Counted from the stretch's first letter, positions 27,639 through 37,633 are shown. The stretch is DNA of 64,000 nucleotides from Pseudoalteromonas sp049257235 (GCF_049257235.1 NZ_JBMMUF010000002.1:371593-435592), one strand, 5' to 3'. Notes: generated from the sequence alone by a model not told the origin. Made by a program: numbers and translations.

Positions 27639-28625
27639 ATGTCACAACAATACGTCGTGTGTGCGCTGTATAAATTCGTAGCGCTGCCAAATTTTGAACA
27701 AATTCGTCAACCTCTTCTAGACACAATGCTTGCGCATGATGTGCGCGGTACTTTGTTACTCGCTAACGAAGGTATTAACGGTACTGTTGCAGGTAAACGT
27801 GAAGGTATCGATGCTCTGCTAGCGTGGTTAGACAAACAACCAAATCTTGATAACATCGTAACGAAAGAATCCTTCGATGATGAATGTCCGTTCTATCGCA
27901 CCAAGGTTAAGTTGAAAAAAGAAATTGTAACTATGGGCGTTGAAGGTATCGATCCGCGCGAAGTTGTAGGTACCTATGTAAAACCAAAAGATTGGAATGC
28001 GTTAATTAGCGACCCTGAAGTGGTATTAGTTGATACGCGTAACGACTACGAGATTGAGATTGGTACATTTAAAAACGCGGTAGACCCAAAAACAAAAACT
28101 TTCCGTGAGTTCCCAAGTTGGGCTGAACAAAACCTTGATCCTAAAAAGCACAAAAAGGTAGCGATGTTCTGTACCGGGGGTATTCGTTGTGAAAAATCCA
28201 CGGCCTACATGAAAGAGCAGGGCTTTGAAGAGGTATATCACCTAGAAGGTGGGATCTTAAAGTACTTAGAAGAAGTGCCAAAAGAAGAAACCATGTGGGA
28301 AGGTGAGTGTTTTGTTTTCGATAATCGTGTAGCAGTTGACCATGATTTGAATAAGGGCCAATACGATCAGTGTCATGCGTGTCGTATGCCAATTACAGAG
28401 CAAGACAAAGAAAAACCACAATACATGCAGGGTGTTTCTTGTCATCACTGTCATGACAGCTTAACTGAAGAGCAACGTGCACGCTTTGCGGAGCGTCAAA
28501 AGCAAATCGAACTTGCTAAAGAGCGCGGCGAAGGGCACATCGGCCACGAGGCTCAAGAAATGCTGCAAAAGCGCAAACAGTTAAAGCAAGCGTTCAAAGA
28601 ACAACAGCGCGCTGCAACTAAATAA
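27639..28625 (+). CDS. trhO: tRNA uridine-34 hydroxylase TrhO (rhodanese family)
   Basis: Hydroxylates wobble uridine 34 to ho5U in an oxygen-dependent reaction, the first step towards cmo5U. It has 328 residues. The N-terminal domain (YVVCALYKFVALPNFEQIR, LLLANEGINGTVAG) is followed by a rhodanese domain with the catalytic cysteine in FCTGGIRCEKSTAYM. A Cys-rich C-terminal section (CHACRMPIT, GVSCHHCHDSL) is typical of YceA/TrhO. An AAAAGG ribosome site lies 7 bases upstream of the start. Confidence 0.95.
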   Translation: MSQQYVVCALYKFVALPNFEQIRQPLLDTMLAHDVRGTLLLANEGINGTVAGKREGIDALLAWLDKQPNLDNIVTKESFDDECPFYRTKVKLKKEIVTMGVEGIDPREVVGTYVKPKDWNALISDPEVVLVDTRNDYEIEIGTFKNAVDPKTKTFREFPSWAEQNLDPKKHKKVAMFCTGGIRCEKSTAYMKEQGFEEVYHLEGGILKYLEEVPKEETMWEGECFVFDNRVAVDHDLNKGQYDQCHACRMPITEQDKEKPQYMQGVSCHHCHDSLTEEQRARFAERQKQIELAKERGEGHIGHEAQEMLQKRKQLKQAFKEQQRAATK

Positions 28626-28635
28626 GTAGCTCATC

Positions 28636-28666
28636 AAAAAGGAAGTGAACGTCACTTCCTTTTTTG
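28636..28666 (+). terminator. Intrinsic terminator after trhO
   Basis: AAAAAGGAAGTGA-ACG-TCACTTCCTTTTT: a 13-base stem with a triloop and a T-run, 11 bases after the stop codon. Confidence 0.92.
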
Positions 28667-29026
28667 TTGCCTCGACGCATCAATTCAAAATTACGCTAAA
28701 GTAAAGAAATGCAAATATCCTCCCTTCGCATTCATTCATGTACTAAGCTACTGAATAATTAATAACTTATACCAATCCTGCAACAGTGTATTGTCTTTTT
28801 TGTCGGCACGAAATTCATACTTCAACTATCGCTATGTCCTAGATATGTGAGCATGATATTTAGTCCGCTTGCATCAGAGGCTACTTAACGGAATTGGTAA
28901 CAATCATACAGGTATTAGTCGCAGCTATTTGTTAGTTCAGCGAGGATACATCCAAAAGCTGATCAAAGCGTTGTTACACTGCGTACAAACCCAATGATTA
29001 ACATATAAAAACAAGGTTGGTTTGTT
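28667..29026. other. Intergenic region without a supported gene
   Basis: About 360 AT-rich bases between the trhO terminator and the RND adaptor. The only uninterrupted reading is a 42-codon TTG-initiated frame at 28869-28997, with no ribosome site and no recognisable product. The AT-rich stretch TTAACATATAAAAACAAGG near 28998-29016 probably includes the adaptor translation signals. The pump promoter presumably lies in this region, but no operator was recognised. Confidence 0.5.
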
Positions 29027-30040
29027 TTGCGCACATATTTGTTTCCTTTAATCATCACCCTAGCGTTTAGTGCACATCTTGATGCTCGCGCCTCAAAAGT
29101 CGTTGTTGAGTCGGTCAACTTAGAGCGAACTCAACAAGTTGTTCAAGCAGTTGGTAATGCAGAGGCAGTCCGCTCAGTGGTGTTATATCCCGCGGTGGGA
29201 GATCGCGTTACTGGGGTGTTTTTTGAGCCCGGACAGAGCGTAGAGCAGGGCCAAATTCTGCTAGAACTAGACTCTCGTCTTCAAAAAGCGGCACTCGAAG
29301 AGGCAAAAATAAAACTCGCTGATGCGCAAAGAACGTTGTCCCGTTTGGAAGATAGTTTTGCCAAAGGGGCCATCCCCAAAAGCGAACGTGATAATGCACT
29401 CACCGCCCGTGATCTTGCTAAAGTCGCACTGACTAAAGCGCAAGCAGAACTCGATGATAGAAGCGTGCGGGCACCGTTTGGCGGAGTTATGGGGCTCACC
29501 GATGTGGAAGTTGGGGATCGTATTAGTCAGCAAACAGCAATTGCAACCATTGACGATGTAAGTGCGTTGTACATCAATTTTAATGCCCCTGAATCCGCTA
29601 TTTCAATGCTAAAAGATAACGCGACTGTTAGCGTGCAGGCATGGCAAGAGCACTCTTATATTGATGCACAAATCGCGTATTTAGACTCACGAATAGACAG
29701 TAAAAACAGAACATTACGTGTAAAGGCGAAAATTGATAATAACACTAACGCATATGTGCCTGGCATGAGTTTTCGGGTGAACATGTCTATGCAAGGTGAG
29801 GCATTCGCTGTTGTGCCGGAAGCCGCATTATTGTGGGGAGCAACAGGGCCTTATGTGTGGAAAAGCGTAGACAATGTTGCCACTAAAGTGGACGTTCAGA
29901 TTGCCCAGCGTTTATCTGGACGTTTACTTGTAAGCGGGGATTTGGGGATAGGTGATTTACTTATTGTTGAAGGTGTTCAAAGACTTAGACCAAATCAAGA
30001 AGTGGCATTTGAGCAAGCGCAATTGGCAAAGAGTAACTAG
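29027..30040 (+). CDS. RND efflux periplasmic adaptor subunit
   Basis: A 337-residue membrane-fusion protein with an N-terminal signal peptide (residues 1-20) starting at TTG. The lipoyl half-motifs (YPAVGDRVTGVFFEPGQSV and SVRAPFGGVMGLTDVEVGD) flank a short alpha-helical hairpin (residues 83-145, ALEEAKIKLADAQRTL). A beta barrel follows (ALYINFNAPESAI). It should link the inner-membrane pump to a TolC-like channel. It is 2 bases from the permease gene. The hairpin is short compared with AcrA, like MdtA/VexC-type adaptors. An alternative start downstream would remove the signal sequence. Confidence 0.92.
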   Translation: MRTYLFPLIITLAFSAHLDARASKVVVESVNLERTQQVVQAVGNAEAVRSVVLYPAVGDRVTGVFFEPGQSVEQGQILLELDSRLQKAALEEAKIKLADAQRTLSRLEDSFAKGAIPKSERDNALTARDLAKVALTKAQAELDDRSVRAPFGGVMGLTDVEVGDRISQQTAIATIDDVSALYINFNAPESAISMLKDNATVSVQAWQEHSYIDAQIAYLDSRIDSKNRTLRVKAKIDNNTNAYVPGMSFRVNMSMQGEAFAVVPEAALLWGATGPYVWKSVDNVATKVDVQIAQRLSGRLLVSGDLGIGDLLIVEGVQRLRPNQEVAFEQAQLAKSN

Positions 30041-30042
30041 TC

Positions 30043-33000
30043 ATGAGCGAAAATTCAGCGACTAACATGCAAGACTTACCGTCAATGGCGATACGCCGTC
30101 CGGTGCTCATTGTGGTACTCAATTTACTTATTATCATCGCCGGTATCGCGGCTATTGCTGGGGTTGAAGTACGTGAACTGCCAGATGTAGACCGTCCGCG
30201 AATTACTGTCTCTGCATCATTTCCAGGTGGCTCCCCTGAAACGGTGGATACCGAGGTCACTAGTAAGCTTGAGGGGGCGGTCGCGCGTGTCAGTGGTGTT
30301 AAGTCTATTCGCGCCCAAAGTGAAGAAGGCAGTAGCCGTATTGTTGTGCAGTTTCGCCCGGGTGTGAATCTCGACGATGCTGCTAACGAAACCCGAGAAT
30401 CGGTTGCGCGTGTGCAGCGAGAGCTACCTGAAGAAGTCGAGCGCGTTTCGATTATAAAGGCCGATAATGATGCTGAAGCCGTTGTATCACTTACAGTAAG
30501 TAGTGAGTCATTGTCATTGGAAGCATTGACGGAGCGCGTTGAAATAGACCTCGCGCCTCAGTTTCTAACAATCCCCGGTGTTGCTGATGTGCGCTTAAAT
30601 GGTGATAGAGAGCGTGTACTGAGGGTGCGCATAGACCCATTAAAGTTAAGCAGCTTCAATTTAACCGTGCCAGATGTAGCAGATGCACTGCGTCAAGCGC
30701 CATTTGATGTCCCCGCAGGCAGCTTGAAGTCCAACGATCAGCAGCTGATTGTTCGCGCTGATGCGACCTCTATCACAGCAGAGCAAGTTGGCGACATTAT
30801 CGTTCGTGGCGACACTCGCATTGCGGATATTGCTTCGGTGTATTTTGGTCCTGCAGATCCTCGGTCAATGGTCCGCTTGGACGGTAAACCTGTTATTGGT
30901 ATGGAAATTATCCGCCAAGCACAATCCAACACCATTGAGATTTCTGATGAAGTATTGATGTTGCTCGAGCGTATGAAAGTCCGTTTCCCAGAAATGGAAT
31001 TTACGCTCACCTCAGACGATGCTCAGTTCATTCGAAGCTCCGTTGATGAAGTGCTTAATTCGTTAGCATTGACGGTGGTGCTAGTGATAATTACGTTGTG
31101 GGTTTTTATTGGCTCTTGGCGAGCAACACTCGTTCCAGCATTTGCTATCCCTGTAGCGCTCATCGGCTCGTTAGCCTTGATTTGGGCACTGGGCTTTTCA
31201 ATAAATATTTTGACCTTGTTGGCATTGGTACTGGCGACAGGCTTAATCGTTGATGACGCAATTGTTGTGAGTGAGAACATTCAACGCCAGCGCACGATGG
31301 GGCTTGGCCGACGTGCGGCCGCGGTTATTGGTACTCGTGAAGTCTTTTTTGCGGTAATCGCCACGACAGCGGTACTGGCGGCTGTGTTCGTACCCATCGC
31401 GTTTTTGCCGTCAACTGCTGGGCGTTTGTTCCGCGAATTCGGTGGCGTGCTTGCTGGGGCGGTGATTATCTCAAGTTTTGTCGCACTGTCACTGGTGCCT
31501 GCACTGACCTCTAAACTGAAATTGAAAACAGGCGGCTCACACTTATTCGGTGTAATGGGTCATAAGCTAGCTGATATCTACAAGTGGTGTATCAACAAAG
31601 TACTGAATCATGCATGGTGGGTGTTTGCTGCGAGTGTTCTTCTAGCTATAGGCTCCGGCGCTCTGTATTCGCAACTTGAGAATGAGTTACTGCCTAGTGA
31701 AGATAGAGGCAAAATACGTATTTTTGCACGGGGCCCTGATGGGGTCGGCTTAAACTTTATGGATAGGCAAGCAAAGCAAATGGAAGACGTGTTGCTGCCG
31801 TTTGTACAAAGTGGTGAGATAGAGTCCATTTATACCGTTGTTGGGCAGTGGGACCCAAACATTGTGTTCATTACGGTGCCTTTAAAACATTGGGATGAGC
31901 GCAGCATATCGCAACAAGAAATTATTAATAAGATCCGCGGTCCATTGGGGGCTATTCCAGGTGCCCCAGCACGAGCTTTTGGCTCCAACAGCCTTAATTT
32001 ACGTGGTCAAGGGGGTGGCGTCGAATTGGCATTGCTAGGCCAAGATTACAATGCTATTTACGCAGCAGCGCAGGACTTTGCAAAGGTTGTGGAGCAGGCT
32101 ATCCCTGACGTAGCGCCTGTGCGAATTTCATATCAACCATCACAGCCGCAATTAAGAGTGAATATTGATAGACGAAGAGCGAGTGAATTAGGCGTTGAAT
32201 TACGCGATATCGCTATTACTTTACGCTCTGCGATCAATGGCGACGACATTGCTGATTTAAATGTGGGCGATCAATCTATACCCATTATGTTACAGGCACA
32301 AAATAGAGCCATTAATTCTCCGAGCGATCTCTCCAACCTCTATGTAGGCGGTGCTAATGGCACTTTGGTGCCACTCAGTTCTGTAGCGACGATAAGCGAA
32401 GAAGGGGTAGCCGCTGAACTTGAGCGCCATGCACAACGTCGCGCAATCGAAGTGGATATGGAATTACCGCCAAATATGACAATGGCACAGTTAGTTACAC
32501 AGTTACGGGAATTAAGCCAAGAAAGCTTGCCTGCAAGCATCACACTGGCGTTTAAAGGGGAAGCGTTAACCTTTGAAGAAACGGCTAACGAAGTCATGCT
32601 GACCTATGTGCTGGCTTTTATCATTGTTCTACTGGTGCTTGCGGCTCAGTTTGAGAGCGTTAACAGTGCAATTGTGGTTATGATCACCGTCCCATTTGGT
32701 ATTACTTCGGCTATTCTCGCGCTGTACTTAACTGGAACCTCTCTCAATATCTTTTCGCAAATAGGACTTGTGATGTTAATTGGTCTTATCGCCAAGAACG
32801 CCATTTTGCTGGTGGAGTTTGCCGATCAGCTGCGCGATAGAGGCCTACAAGTGCGAGAGGCTGTGGAGCAAGCCGCGCTTGTGCGCTTGCGTCCTATTGC
32901 CATGACCTTAGTATCGACTCTGCTTGGAGCACTGCCGTTGATTTTATCAACAGGTGCTGGCGCCGAAGCGCGTAATGCCATAGGTTGGGTCGTCTTTGGT

Positions 33001-33129
33001 GGGCTGTCGTTAGCGGTGTTGTTCACCTTGTTTTTAACGCCGGTCGTTTACCTAGGGTTAGCGCGCTTTACCAAACCACGCGCAGATGAGTCGCAACAAT
33101 TAGCCAAAGAGCTTGAGCAAGTTAGTTAG
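30043..33129 (+). CDS. RND multidrug efflux permease (HAE1 family)
   Basis: A 1028-residue proton-driven trimeric pump, normal length for AcrB-type transporters, with 12 transmembrane segments and two large periplasmic loops. The proton-relay aspartates are in ATGLIVDDAIVVSENI and the relay lysine in LIGLIAKNAILLVEFADQL. Conserved VRELPDVDRP and FPGGSPETVDTEVTSKLE lie in the first porter domain. No outer-membrane factor is adjacent, so a TolC encoded elsewhere is probably recruited. The substrate cannot be read from sequence. Confidence 0.95.
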   Translation: MSENSATNMQDLPSMAIRRPVLIVVLNLLIIIAGIAAIAGVEVRELPDVDRPRITVSASFPGGSPETVDTEVTSKLEGAVARVSGVKSIRAQSEEGSSRIVVQFRPGVNLDDAANETRESVARVQRELPEEVERVSIIKADNDAEAVVSLTVSSESLSLEALTERVEIDLAPQFLTIPGVADVRLNGDRERVLRVRIDPLKLSSFNLTVPDVADALRQAPFDVPAGSLKSNDQQLIVRADATSITAEQVGDIIVRGDTRIADIASVYFGPADPRSMVRLDGKPVIGMEIIRQAQSNTIEISDEVLMLLERMKVRFPEMEFTLTSDDAQFIRSSVDEVLNSLALTVVLVIITLWVFIGSWRATLVPAFAIPVALIGSLALIWALGFSINILTLLALVLATGLIVDDAIVVSENIQRQRTMGLGRRAAAVIGTREVFFAVIATTAVLAAVFVPIAFLPSTAGRLFREFGGVLAGAVIISSFVALSLVPALTSKLKLKTGGSHLFGVMGHKLADIYKWCINKVLNHAWWVFAASVLLAIGSGALYSQLENELLPSEDRGKIRIFARGPDGVGLNFMDRQAKQMEDVLLPFVQSGEIESIYTVVGQWDPNIVFITVPLKHWDERSISQQEIINKIRGPLGAIPGAPARAFGSNSLNLRGQGGGVELALLGQDYNAIYAAAQDFAKVVEQAIPDVAPVRISYQPSQPQLRVNIDRRRASELGVELRDIAITLRSAINGDDIADLNVGDQSIPIMLQAQNRAINSPSDLSNLYVGGANGTLVPLSSVATISEEGVAAELERHAQRRAIEVDMELPPNMTMAQLVTQLRELSQESLPASITLAFKGEALTFEETANEVMLTYVLAFIIVLLVLAAQFESVNSAIVVMITVPFGITSAILALYLTGTSLNIFSQIGLVMLIGLIAKNAILLVEFADQLRDRGLQVREAVEQAALVRLRPIAMTLVSTLLGALPLILSTGAGAEARNAIGWVVFGGLSLAVLFTLFLTPVVYLGLARFTKPRADESQQLAKELEQVS

Positions 33130-33147
33130 GCTATAATTATGGAGATT

Positions 33148-33173
33148 ATGCCCGCATCATCGCGGGCATTTTT
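33148..33173 (+). terminator. Intrinsic terminator after the RND operon
   Basis: ATGCCCGC-ATCATC-GCGGGCAT with a following TTTTTATTT, 19 bases after the permease stop. Confidence 0.9.
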
Positions 33174-33229
33174 ATTTCAGTTATTTTTATATTAAGCTTC
33201 ACCGCATTACCGATATTAGGGATACACGG

Positions 33230-35125
33230 ATGCAAGTTGAACAAATTGAAATTGCGCAGTTTCTCGAAAGTTACGCCCCGTTTGATGATTTACCCGAGGA
33301 TGCGCTTAATTACCTAGCCCAGCACATTGAAGTGGCCTACTTTCGCGCCGGAACCAAAATACTTGGCTATGGCGAAGATATCCAAGATTTATACGTCATA
33401 CGCTCTGGTGCGGTTGAGTCTTACCGGCGCAACGGCGATTTGTATAACCGAATGGAGGCCGGTGGCATTTTCGGAGAAATGGGCTTGATGATGAACCGCA
33501 AAGTACGCTTTGCAGTCACTGCCATAGAAGACACTTTGGTGTACTGCATTCATGTCGATATTTTTAATGAATATTGCGATAAATACGAAGCCTTTTCTGA
33601 TTATTTCGAAGCCGAAGGGAGTGTTCGTTTACATCAAGCGGTGGTTGAACACGATGATAATAACGATTTAACAACGGCTAAAGTGAAGTCACTATTACAT
33701 CGCGACGTTGTAACGGTGCGTTGCGATACCGCCATTCAAGAAGTGGCGCAGATTATGACCGACGAGCACGTGTCTAGTGTATTAGTTGTTGACCCTAATA
33801 AGCCTATTAGTGATGACCCTGAAGAAGATGATGGTCAAGTCGTGGGCATTGTCACCGATAAAGACATTCGCGCTAAAGTTGTCGCCAACGGACTCACTTT
33901 AGATATTGCAGTAAACGCAGTAATGTCTGAGCAACTGATATTTCTTGATGCCAATGCTTACGTTTTTGAAGCTGTTCAGGCAATGCTCAAAGATAACCTT
34001 CATCACTTGCCTGTACTGCACAAGAAAAAGCCAATAGGGGTGATTTCTTTATCTGACATATTACGCTATGAATCGCAAAGTAGCTTGTTGTTGGTGCGAG
34101 GTATATTGGCGCAACAAAGTGTCGAAGATTTAACGCATTATGCTAAACAGTTGAACAATGTCTTTGTGCGTATGGTTAACGAGGATGCCAATTCCCACAT
34201 GATTGGCACAGCCATGGCGGTAATAGGACGCACATTTAAGCAACGCTTATTAGCGATGGCAGAAGAATCATTGGGGCCACCGCCGATACCTTATTGTTTT
34301 ATTGCGCTGGGCTCTATGGCCCGAGATGAGCAGCTGATTGTGACTGATCAAGATAACGCCATGATCCTTGACGACCGCTTTGACGAAGCGAAACATGGCC
34401 AATATTTTCAGAATCTTGCGGATTTTGTGTGTGACGGTTTAGCACAATGTGGATATGCCTATTGTAGCGGTGAGATCATGGCGTCATTTAAGAAATGGCG
34501 TCTTACTCGCAGTCAGTGGCGAGCGATCTTTATGTCGTGGATAGAAGAGCCCAAGCCACAAGCATTGTTAAATAGCTCAATCTTCTTTGATTTAGACGGC
34601 GTGTGGGGAAGAATAAAATGGGCAGACGAACTCAAGTCTTTTGTCGCAACGCAAGGGCGGGCCAACAAACGCTTCCTCGCAAACATGGCTGCGAATGCAC
34701 GTAATCGCACGCCACCACTGGGGTTCTTTAAAGGTTTTGTACTTGAACATGACGGCGAACACAAACGCTCAATGAACCTCAAGCGCAGAGGTACCGCACC
34801 GTTATCTGATGTCATCCGCGTACATGCATTAGCGGTAGGTTCACGCAAGCAAAACTCGTTCGAGCGCCTTGAAGATATAATCGAGGCAAAGTTGCTACCC
34901 GAGGGCAAAGCGCAAGATTTACGTGATGCACTGGAATACATTGCAATGATCAGGATCCGCCACCAAGCGTGGCAAATCGAACAAGGGGAACAACCGGATA
35001 ACAGCATAGACCCAAATTTGTTATCGCCTTTTGAGCAACGCAACCTCAAAGAGGCATTCGCGATATTGGAAAAAGCACAAAGCTTTTTGAAGTTCAGATA
35101 TCAAACAAATAACGGATTAAACTAG
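33230..35125 (+). CDS. Cyclic-nucleotide-binding/CBS/DUF294 nucleotidyltransferase-like protein
   Basis: A 631-residue soluble protein. An N-terminal cNMP-binding fold (about residues 15-135, with GGIFGEMGLMMNRKVRFAV as its phosphate cassette-like loop) is followed by paired CBS domains (about 155-290; HRDVVTVRCDTAIQEVAQIM and VTDKDIRAKVV). A DUF294 nucleotidyltransferase core follows with GSMARDEQLIVTDQDNAMI near residue 361, containing the expected acidic pair, and then the DUF294 C-terminal helical domain. The next gene, an exonuclease, overlaps the stop by one base. Such pairs occur beside acetate and other solute transporters in gammaproteobacteria. The ligand and the nucleotidylated target are unknown. 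Confidence 0.9.
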   Translation: MQVEQIEIAQFLESYAPFDDLPEDALNYLAQHIEVAYFRAGTKILGYGEDIQDLYVIRSGAVESYRRNGDLYNRMEAGGIFGEMGLMMNRKVRFAVTAIEDTLVYCIHVDIFNEYCDKYEAFSDYFEAEGSVRLHQAVVEHDDNNDLTTAKVKSLLHRDVVTVRCDTAIQEVAQIMTDEHVSSVLVVDPNKPISDDPEEDDGQVVGIVTDKDIRAKVVANGLTLDIAVNAVMSEQLIFLDANAYVFEAVQAMLKDNLHHLPVLHKKKPIGVISLSDILRYESQSSLLLVRGILAQQSVEDLTHYAKQLNNVFVRMVNEDANSHMIGTAMAVIGRTFKQRLLAMAEESLGPPPIPYCFIALGSMARDEQLIVTDQDNAMILDDRFDEAKHGQYFQNLADFVCDGLAQCGYAYCSGEIMASFKKWRLTRSQWRAIFMSWIEEPKPQALLNSSIFFDLDGVWGRIKWADELKSFVATQGRANKRFLANMAANARNRTPPLGFFKGFVLEHDGEHKRSMNLKRRGTAPLSDVIRVHALAVGSRKQNSFERLEDIIEAKLLPEGKAQDLRDALEYIAMIRIRHQAWQIEQGEQPDNSIDPNLLSPFEQRNLKEAFAILEKAQSFLKFRYQTNNGLN

Positions 35126-35832
35126 TGTTGAAGCGACAAGCAAATATCCAATGGGATGTACGTTATCACGCGTTATGTCAGTCATCTGTGCATCCTTCAC
35201 TTAAGGCGTTTTACAAGGCCGGTTTATGTAATGGGCAGACAACGGTCGCTAATGCGCAATTTGTGGCCTTAGATTTTGAAACGACAGGCCTTAATAGTGA
35301 CACTGACGACATAGTGAGTATTGGTTTGGTGCCGTTTGATTGGCAACGTATATACTGTCATCAATCGCGTCATTGGGTGGTGCAACCAAAATCGAAACTA
35401 AACCAAGAATCTGTTGTAATTCATGGGATTACACATTCAGATGTGGAAGCAGCTCCTGATTTAATGAGCGTGCTCACTCCTTTATTGGAGGCAATACAGG
35501 GGAGGGTTGTGGTCGTGCATTATCACCCCATAGAGCGCACATTTTTAGCCAATGCACTGCTCAAACGTATTGGTGAAGGGATTGAGTTTGCAACGATAGA
35601 CACAATGGAAATTGAACGTTTAGCGCTTAACAGTCGCCGAGGAGTGATAGGGAAATTACTGAGGGAAAAAATCCCATCTTTACGTCTTGCAGATTGCCGA
35701 GAACGCTATAATTTACCCCTGTATAGCGCCCACAATGCGTTTACGGATGCTCTGGCAACCGCAGAGTTATTGCAAGCTCAATTACGTTATCATTATCGCA
35801 GTGATACACCGATTGGTGACATTTGGATATAA
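35125..35832 (+). CDS. DEDD-family 3-5 exonuclease (PolC/DnaQ epsilon-like)
   Basis: A 235-residue nuclease starting at GTG and overlapping the preceding stop by one base. The motifs are Exo I FVALDFETTGLNSDTDDI, Exo II (HYHPIERTFLANAL region) and Exo III YSAHNAFTDALATAELL with the HxxxxxD arrangement of DEDDh enzymes. Sequence IVSIGLVPFDW and the N-terminal helical extension resemble stand-alone epsilon-like exonucleases found with DUF294 partners. A role in DNA or RNA 3-prime trimming is inferred; the substrate is unknown. Confidence 0.9.
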   Translation: MLKRQANIQWDVRYHALCQSSVHPSLKAFYKAGLCNGQTTVANAQFVALDFETTGLNSDTDDIVSIGLVPFDWQRIYCHQSRHWVVQPKSKLNQESVVIHGITHSDVEAAPDLMSVLTPLLEAIQGRVVVVHYHPIERTFLANALLKRIGEGIEFATIDTMEIERLALNSRRGVIGKLLREKIPSLRLADCRERYNLPLYSAHNAFTDALATAELLQAQLRYHYRSDTPIGDIWI

Positions 35833-35834
35833 AA

Positions 35835-35856
35835 AAGCGCTGCAAATGCAGCGCTT
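35835..35856. terminator. Terminator between convergent genes
   Basis: AAGCGCTGC-AAAT-GCAGCGCTT: a perfect 9-base stem with a T-rich tail on the plus strand (GGTTTT) and an A-run on the other side, so it can act in both directions. Confidence 0.85.
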
Positions 35857-35876
35857 GGTTTTAAAATTCATTGTAA

Positions 35877-37451
35877 TTACGCTTTAGGCTCTGTACGTAG
35901 CCCGAGAACCAAGCTCACACACATTAGAAGCAGCACAATCGTAAAGGGTAAACCGGTAGATACGGCGCCTGCTTGTAGTGCTTCCATCGCTTCTTTACCA
36001 CCAATCCACAATAATGCCGCAGCGATAGCACCTTCAATTGTGGCCCAAAAGATGCGCTGAGGAACAGGTGCGTCTACTTTACCACCCGCGGTGATTGAAT
36101 CGATAACCAAAGAGCCCGAGTCTGAGGAGGTAATGAAAAATACCAGAACCAACACCACTGCGATGAACGACAACACGTCTGACATTGGTAATTGCTCAAA
36201 CATTTGGAACATTGCTAGCGGTACTTCGGTTAAGCCTTTTTCACCTAGACTACCAACGCCTGAGACGATTTGGTCAATGGCGATACCACCGTAAATTGAC
36301 ATCCACAAAGTAGTCACTAAGGTGGGGATCAACAACACCGCGATTAAAAACTCTCTTATCGTGCGACCTTTAGATACACGGGCGATGAACATGCCGACAA
36401 ACGGCGACCAAGAGATCCACCAAGCCCAATAAAACACGGTCCAACCATGCATCCAGGTCTCGTCTTCGCGACCATGTGGGTTACTCAGCGGAATAATGTT
36501 TTCAATATATCCCACTATGGTGGTGGGTAAATTGCCAAATGCCGCAGGTAAACCAACGAGGGCAACAAACACCATCAGTGCCAGCGCCAATAACATGTTC
36601 ACGTTACTCAGTACTTTTACACCGCCGTCAATGCCTCTGGCGACAGAGACAATTGCCAATAATGTAACTCCAATGATCACAATGATTTGTGCGCCGACTT
36701 CGCCTTGTGTACCGAACACATGGTTAAATCCTGCGGTTGCTTGTTGTGCCCCCAAACCCAAAGACGTGGCAAGACCGAACAAGGTTGCAAGTACTGCTAA
36801 GATATCAATAACATGACCCGGCCACCCCCATGCTCTATCGCCTAAAAGTGGATAAAAAATAGATCGAATAGAAAGAGGCAGCCCTTTGTTGTACGTGAAA
36901 AATGCCAAAGACAGTGCTACTACTGCGTAAATAGCCCAAGGGTGCAAACCCCAATGGAACATGGTGGCCCCCATAGCTGTTTGCGCAGCCTCAGGGGTGT
37001 TTGCTGTAACACCAAGCGGCGTTTCGTACCAGCCGGTAAAGTAGGCCACAGGCTCCGCAACACCCCAAAACATAAGCCCAATCCCCATGCCTGCGGCAAA
37101 TAACATCGCCATCCATGAGAGGCGAGAATGGGATGGTGTTGCATCTTGGCCGCCAAGGCGAATGTTGCCCCAGGGCGAACATATTAAAGCGATACAAAAA
37201 ACAACGAAGATATTCGCTGACCACATGAAGAGGGCATCAAAATTGTTAATAATGTCCCACTTAACGCCATCTAATGCAGCTTTTGCGGTGGCAGGGTCAA
37301 TCACTAAAATAGCAATTAGGAATAAGAAAATTAGCGCAGCACTGGTGCTAAAAACAGCGTTATGGACATCAAACCCCCATTTTTGGACATTGTCTTGGCC
37401 AACTGTGTAATCGGTGCTTTCTATGCTGTACTTATCAGGATTAGCACTCAT
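35877..37451 (-). CDS. BCCT family betaine/carnitine/choline transporter
   Basis: A 524-residue inner-membrane carrier with 12 transmembrane helices, likely importing glycine betaine or a related compatible solute. Signatures are AAGMGIGLMFWGVAEPVAY near residue 96 and the Trp box YWAWWISWSPFVGMFIARVSKGR near 330, both very close to the sodium-coupled betaine carrier BetP. The C-terminal cytoplasmic extension is short, so osmosensing by that tail is doubtful. The upstream gap holds an imperfect inverted repeat that may be an operator. Confidence 0.94.
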   Translation of the reverse strand: MSANPDKYSIESTDYTVGQDNVQKWGFDVHNAVFSTSAALIFLFLIAILVIDPATAKAALDGVKWDIINNFDALFMWSANIFVVFCIALICSPWGNIRLGGQDATPSHSRLSWMAMLFAAGMGIGLMFWGVAEPVAYFTGWYETPLGVTANTPEAAQTAMGATMFHWGLHPWAIYAVVALSLAFFTYNKGLPLSIRSIFYPLLGDRAWGWPGHVIDILAVLATLFGLATSLGLGAQQATAGFNHVFGTQGEVGAQIIVIIGVTLLAIVSVARGIDGGVKVLSNVNMLLALALMVFVALVGLPAAFGNLPTTIVGYIENIIPLSNPHGREDETWMHGWTVFYWAWWISWSPFVGMFIARVSKGRTIREFLIAVLLIPTLVTTLWMSIYGGIAIDQIVSGVGSLGEKGLTEVPLAMFQMFEQLPMSDVLSFIAVVLVLVFFITSSDSGSLVIDSITAGGKVDAPVPQRIFWATIEGAIAAALLWIGGKEAMEALQAGAVSTGLPFTIVLLLMCVSLVLGLRTEPKA

Positions 37452-37509
37452 GGTTACCTCTAGGTTGTATGGTGAATGACACAGGCCCTCTTGTGTTGAA
37501 TGATTATAT

Positions 37510-37531
37510 TAATTAGTGAACTAACCAATTA
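37510..37531 (-). promoter_or_regulatory. Inverted repeat upstream of the BCCT gene
   Basis: TAATTAGT-N6-ACCAATTA with one mismatch, 59 bases upstream of the BCCT start. It could be a dimeric repressor site in the promoter region. The regulator is not identified. Confidence 0.35.
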
Positions 37532-37633
37532 GGACCCAAAACAAATACGATATTTTAGATGTTTAATTAAAAATGTAAACTCTACCGTATTCATGTGCAT
37601 AATATTTGCCAGTAGTTACATAGTGTACGCCAA

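Noticed and set aside
28869..28997. 42-codon TTG frame before the RND adaptor
   Set aside because: It has no ribosome site, a rare start codon and no recognisable product, and its length is within chance expectation.
34513..35049. 178-residue minus-strand ORF within the DUF294 gene
   Set aside because: It is antisense to a conserved domain protein and has Cys/Ser/Arg-rich translation typical of a shadow frame.
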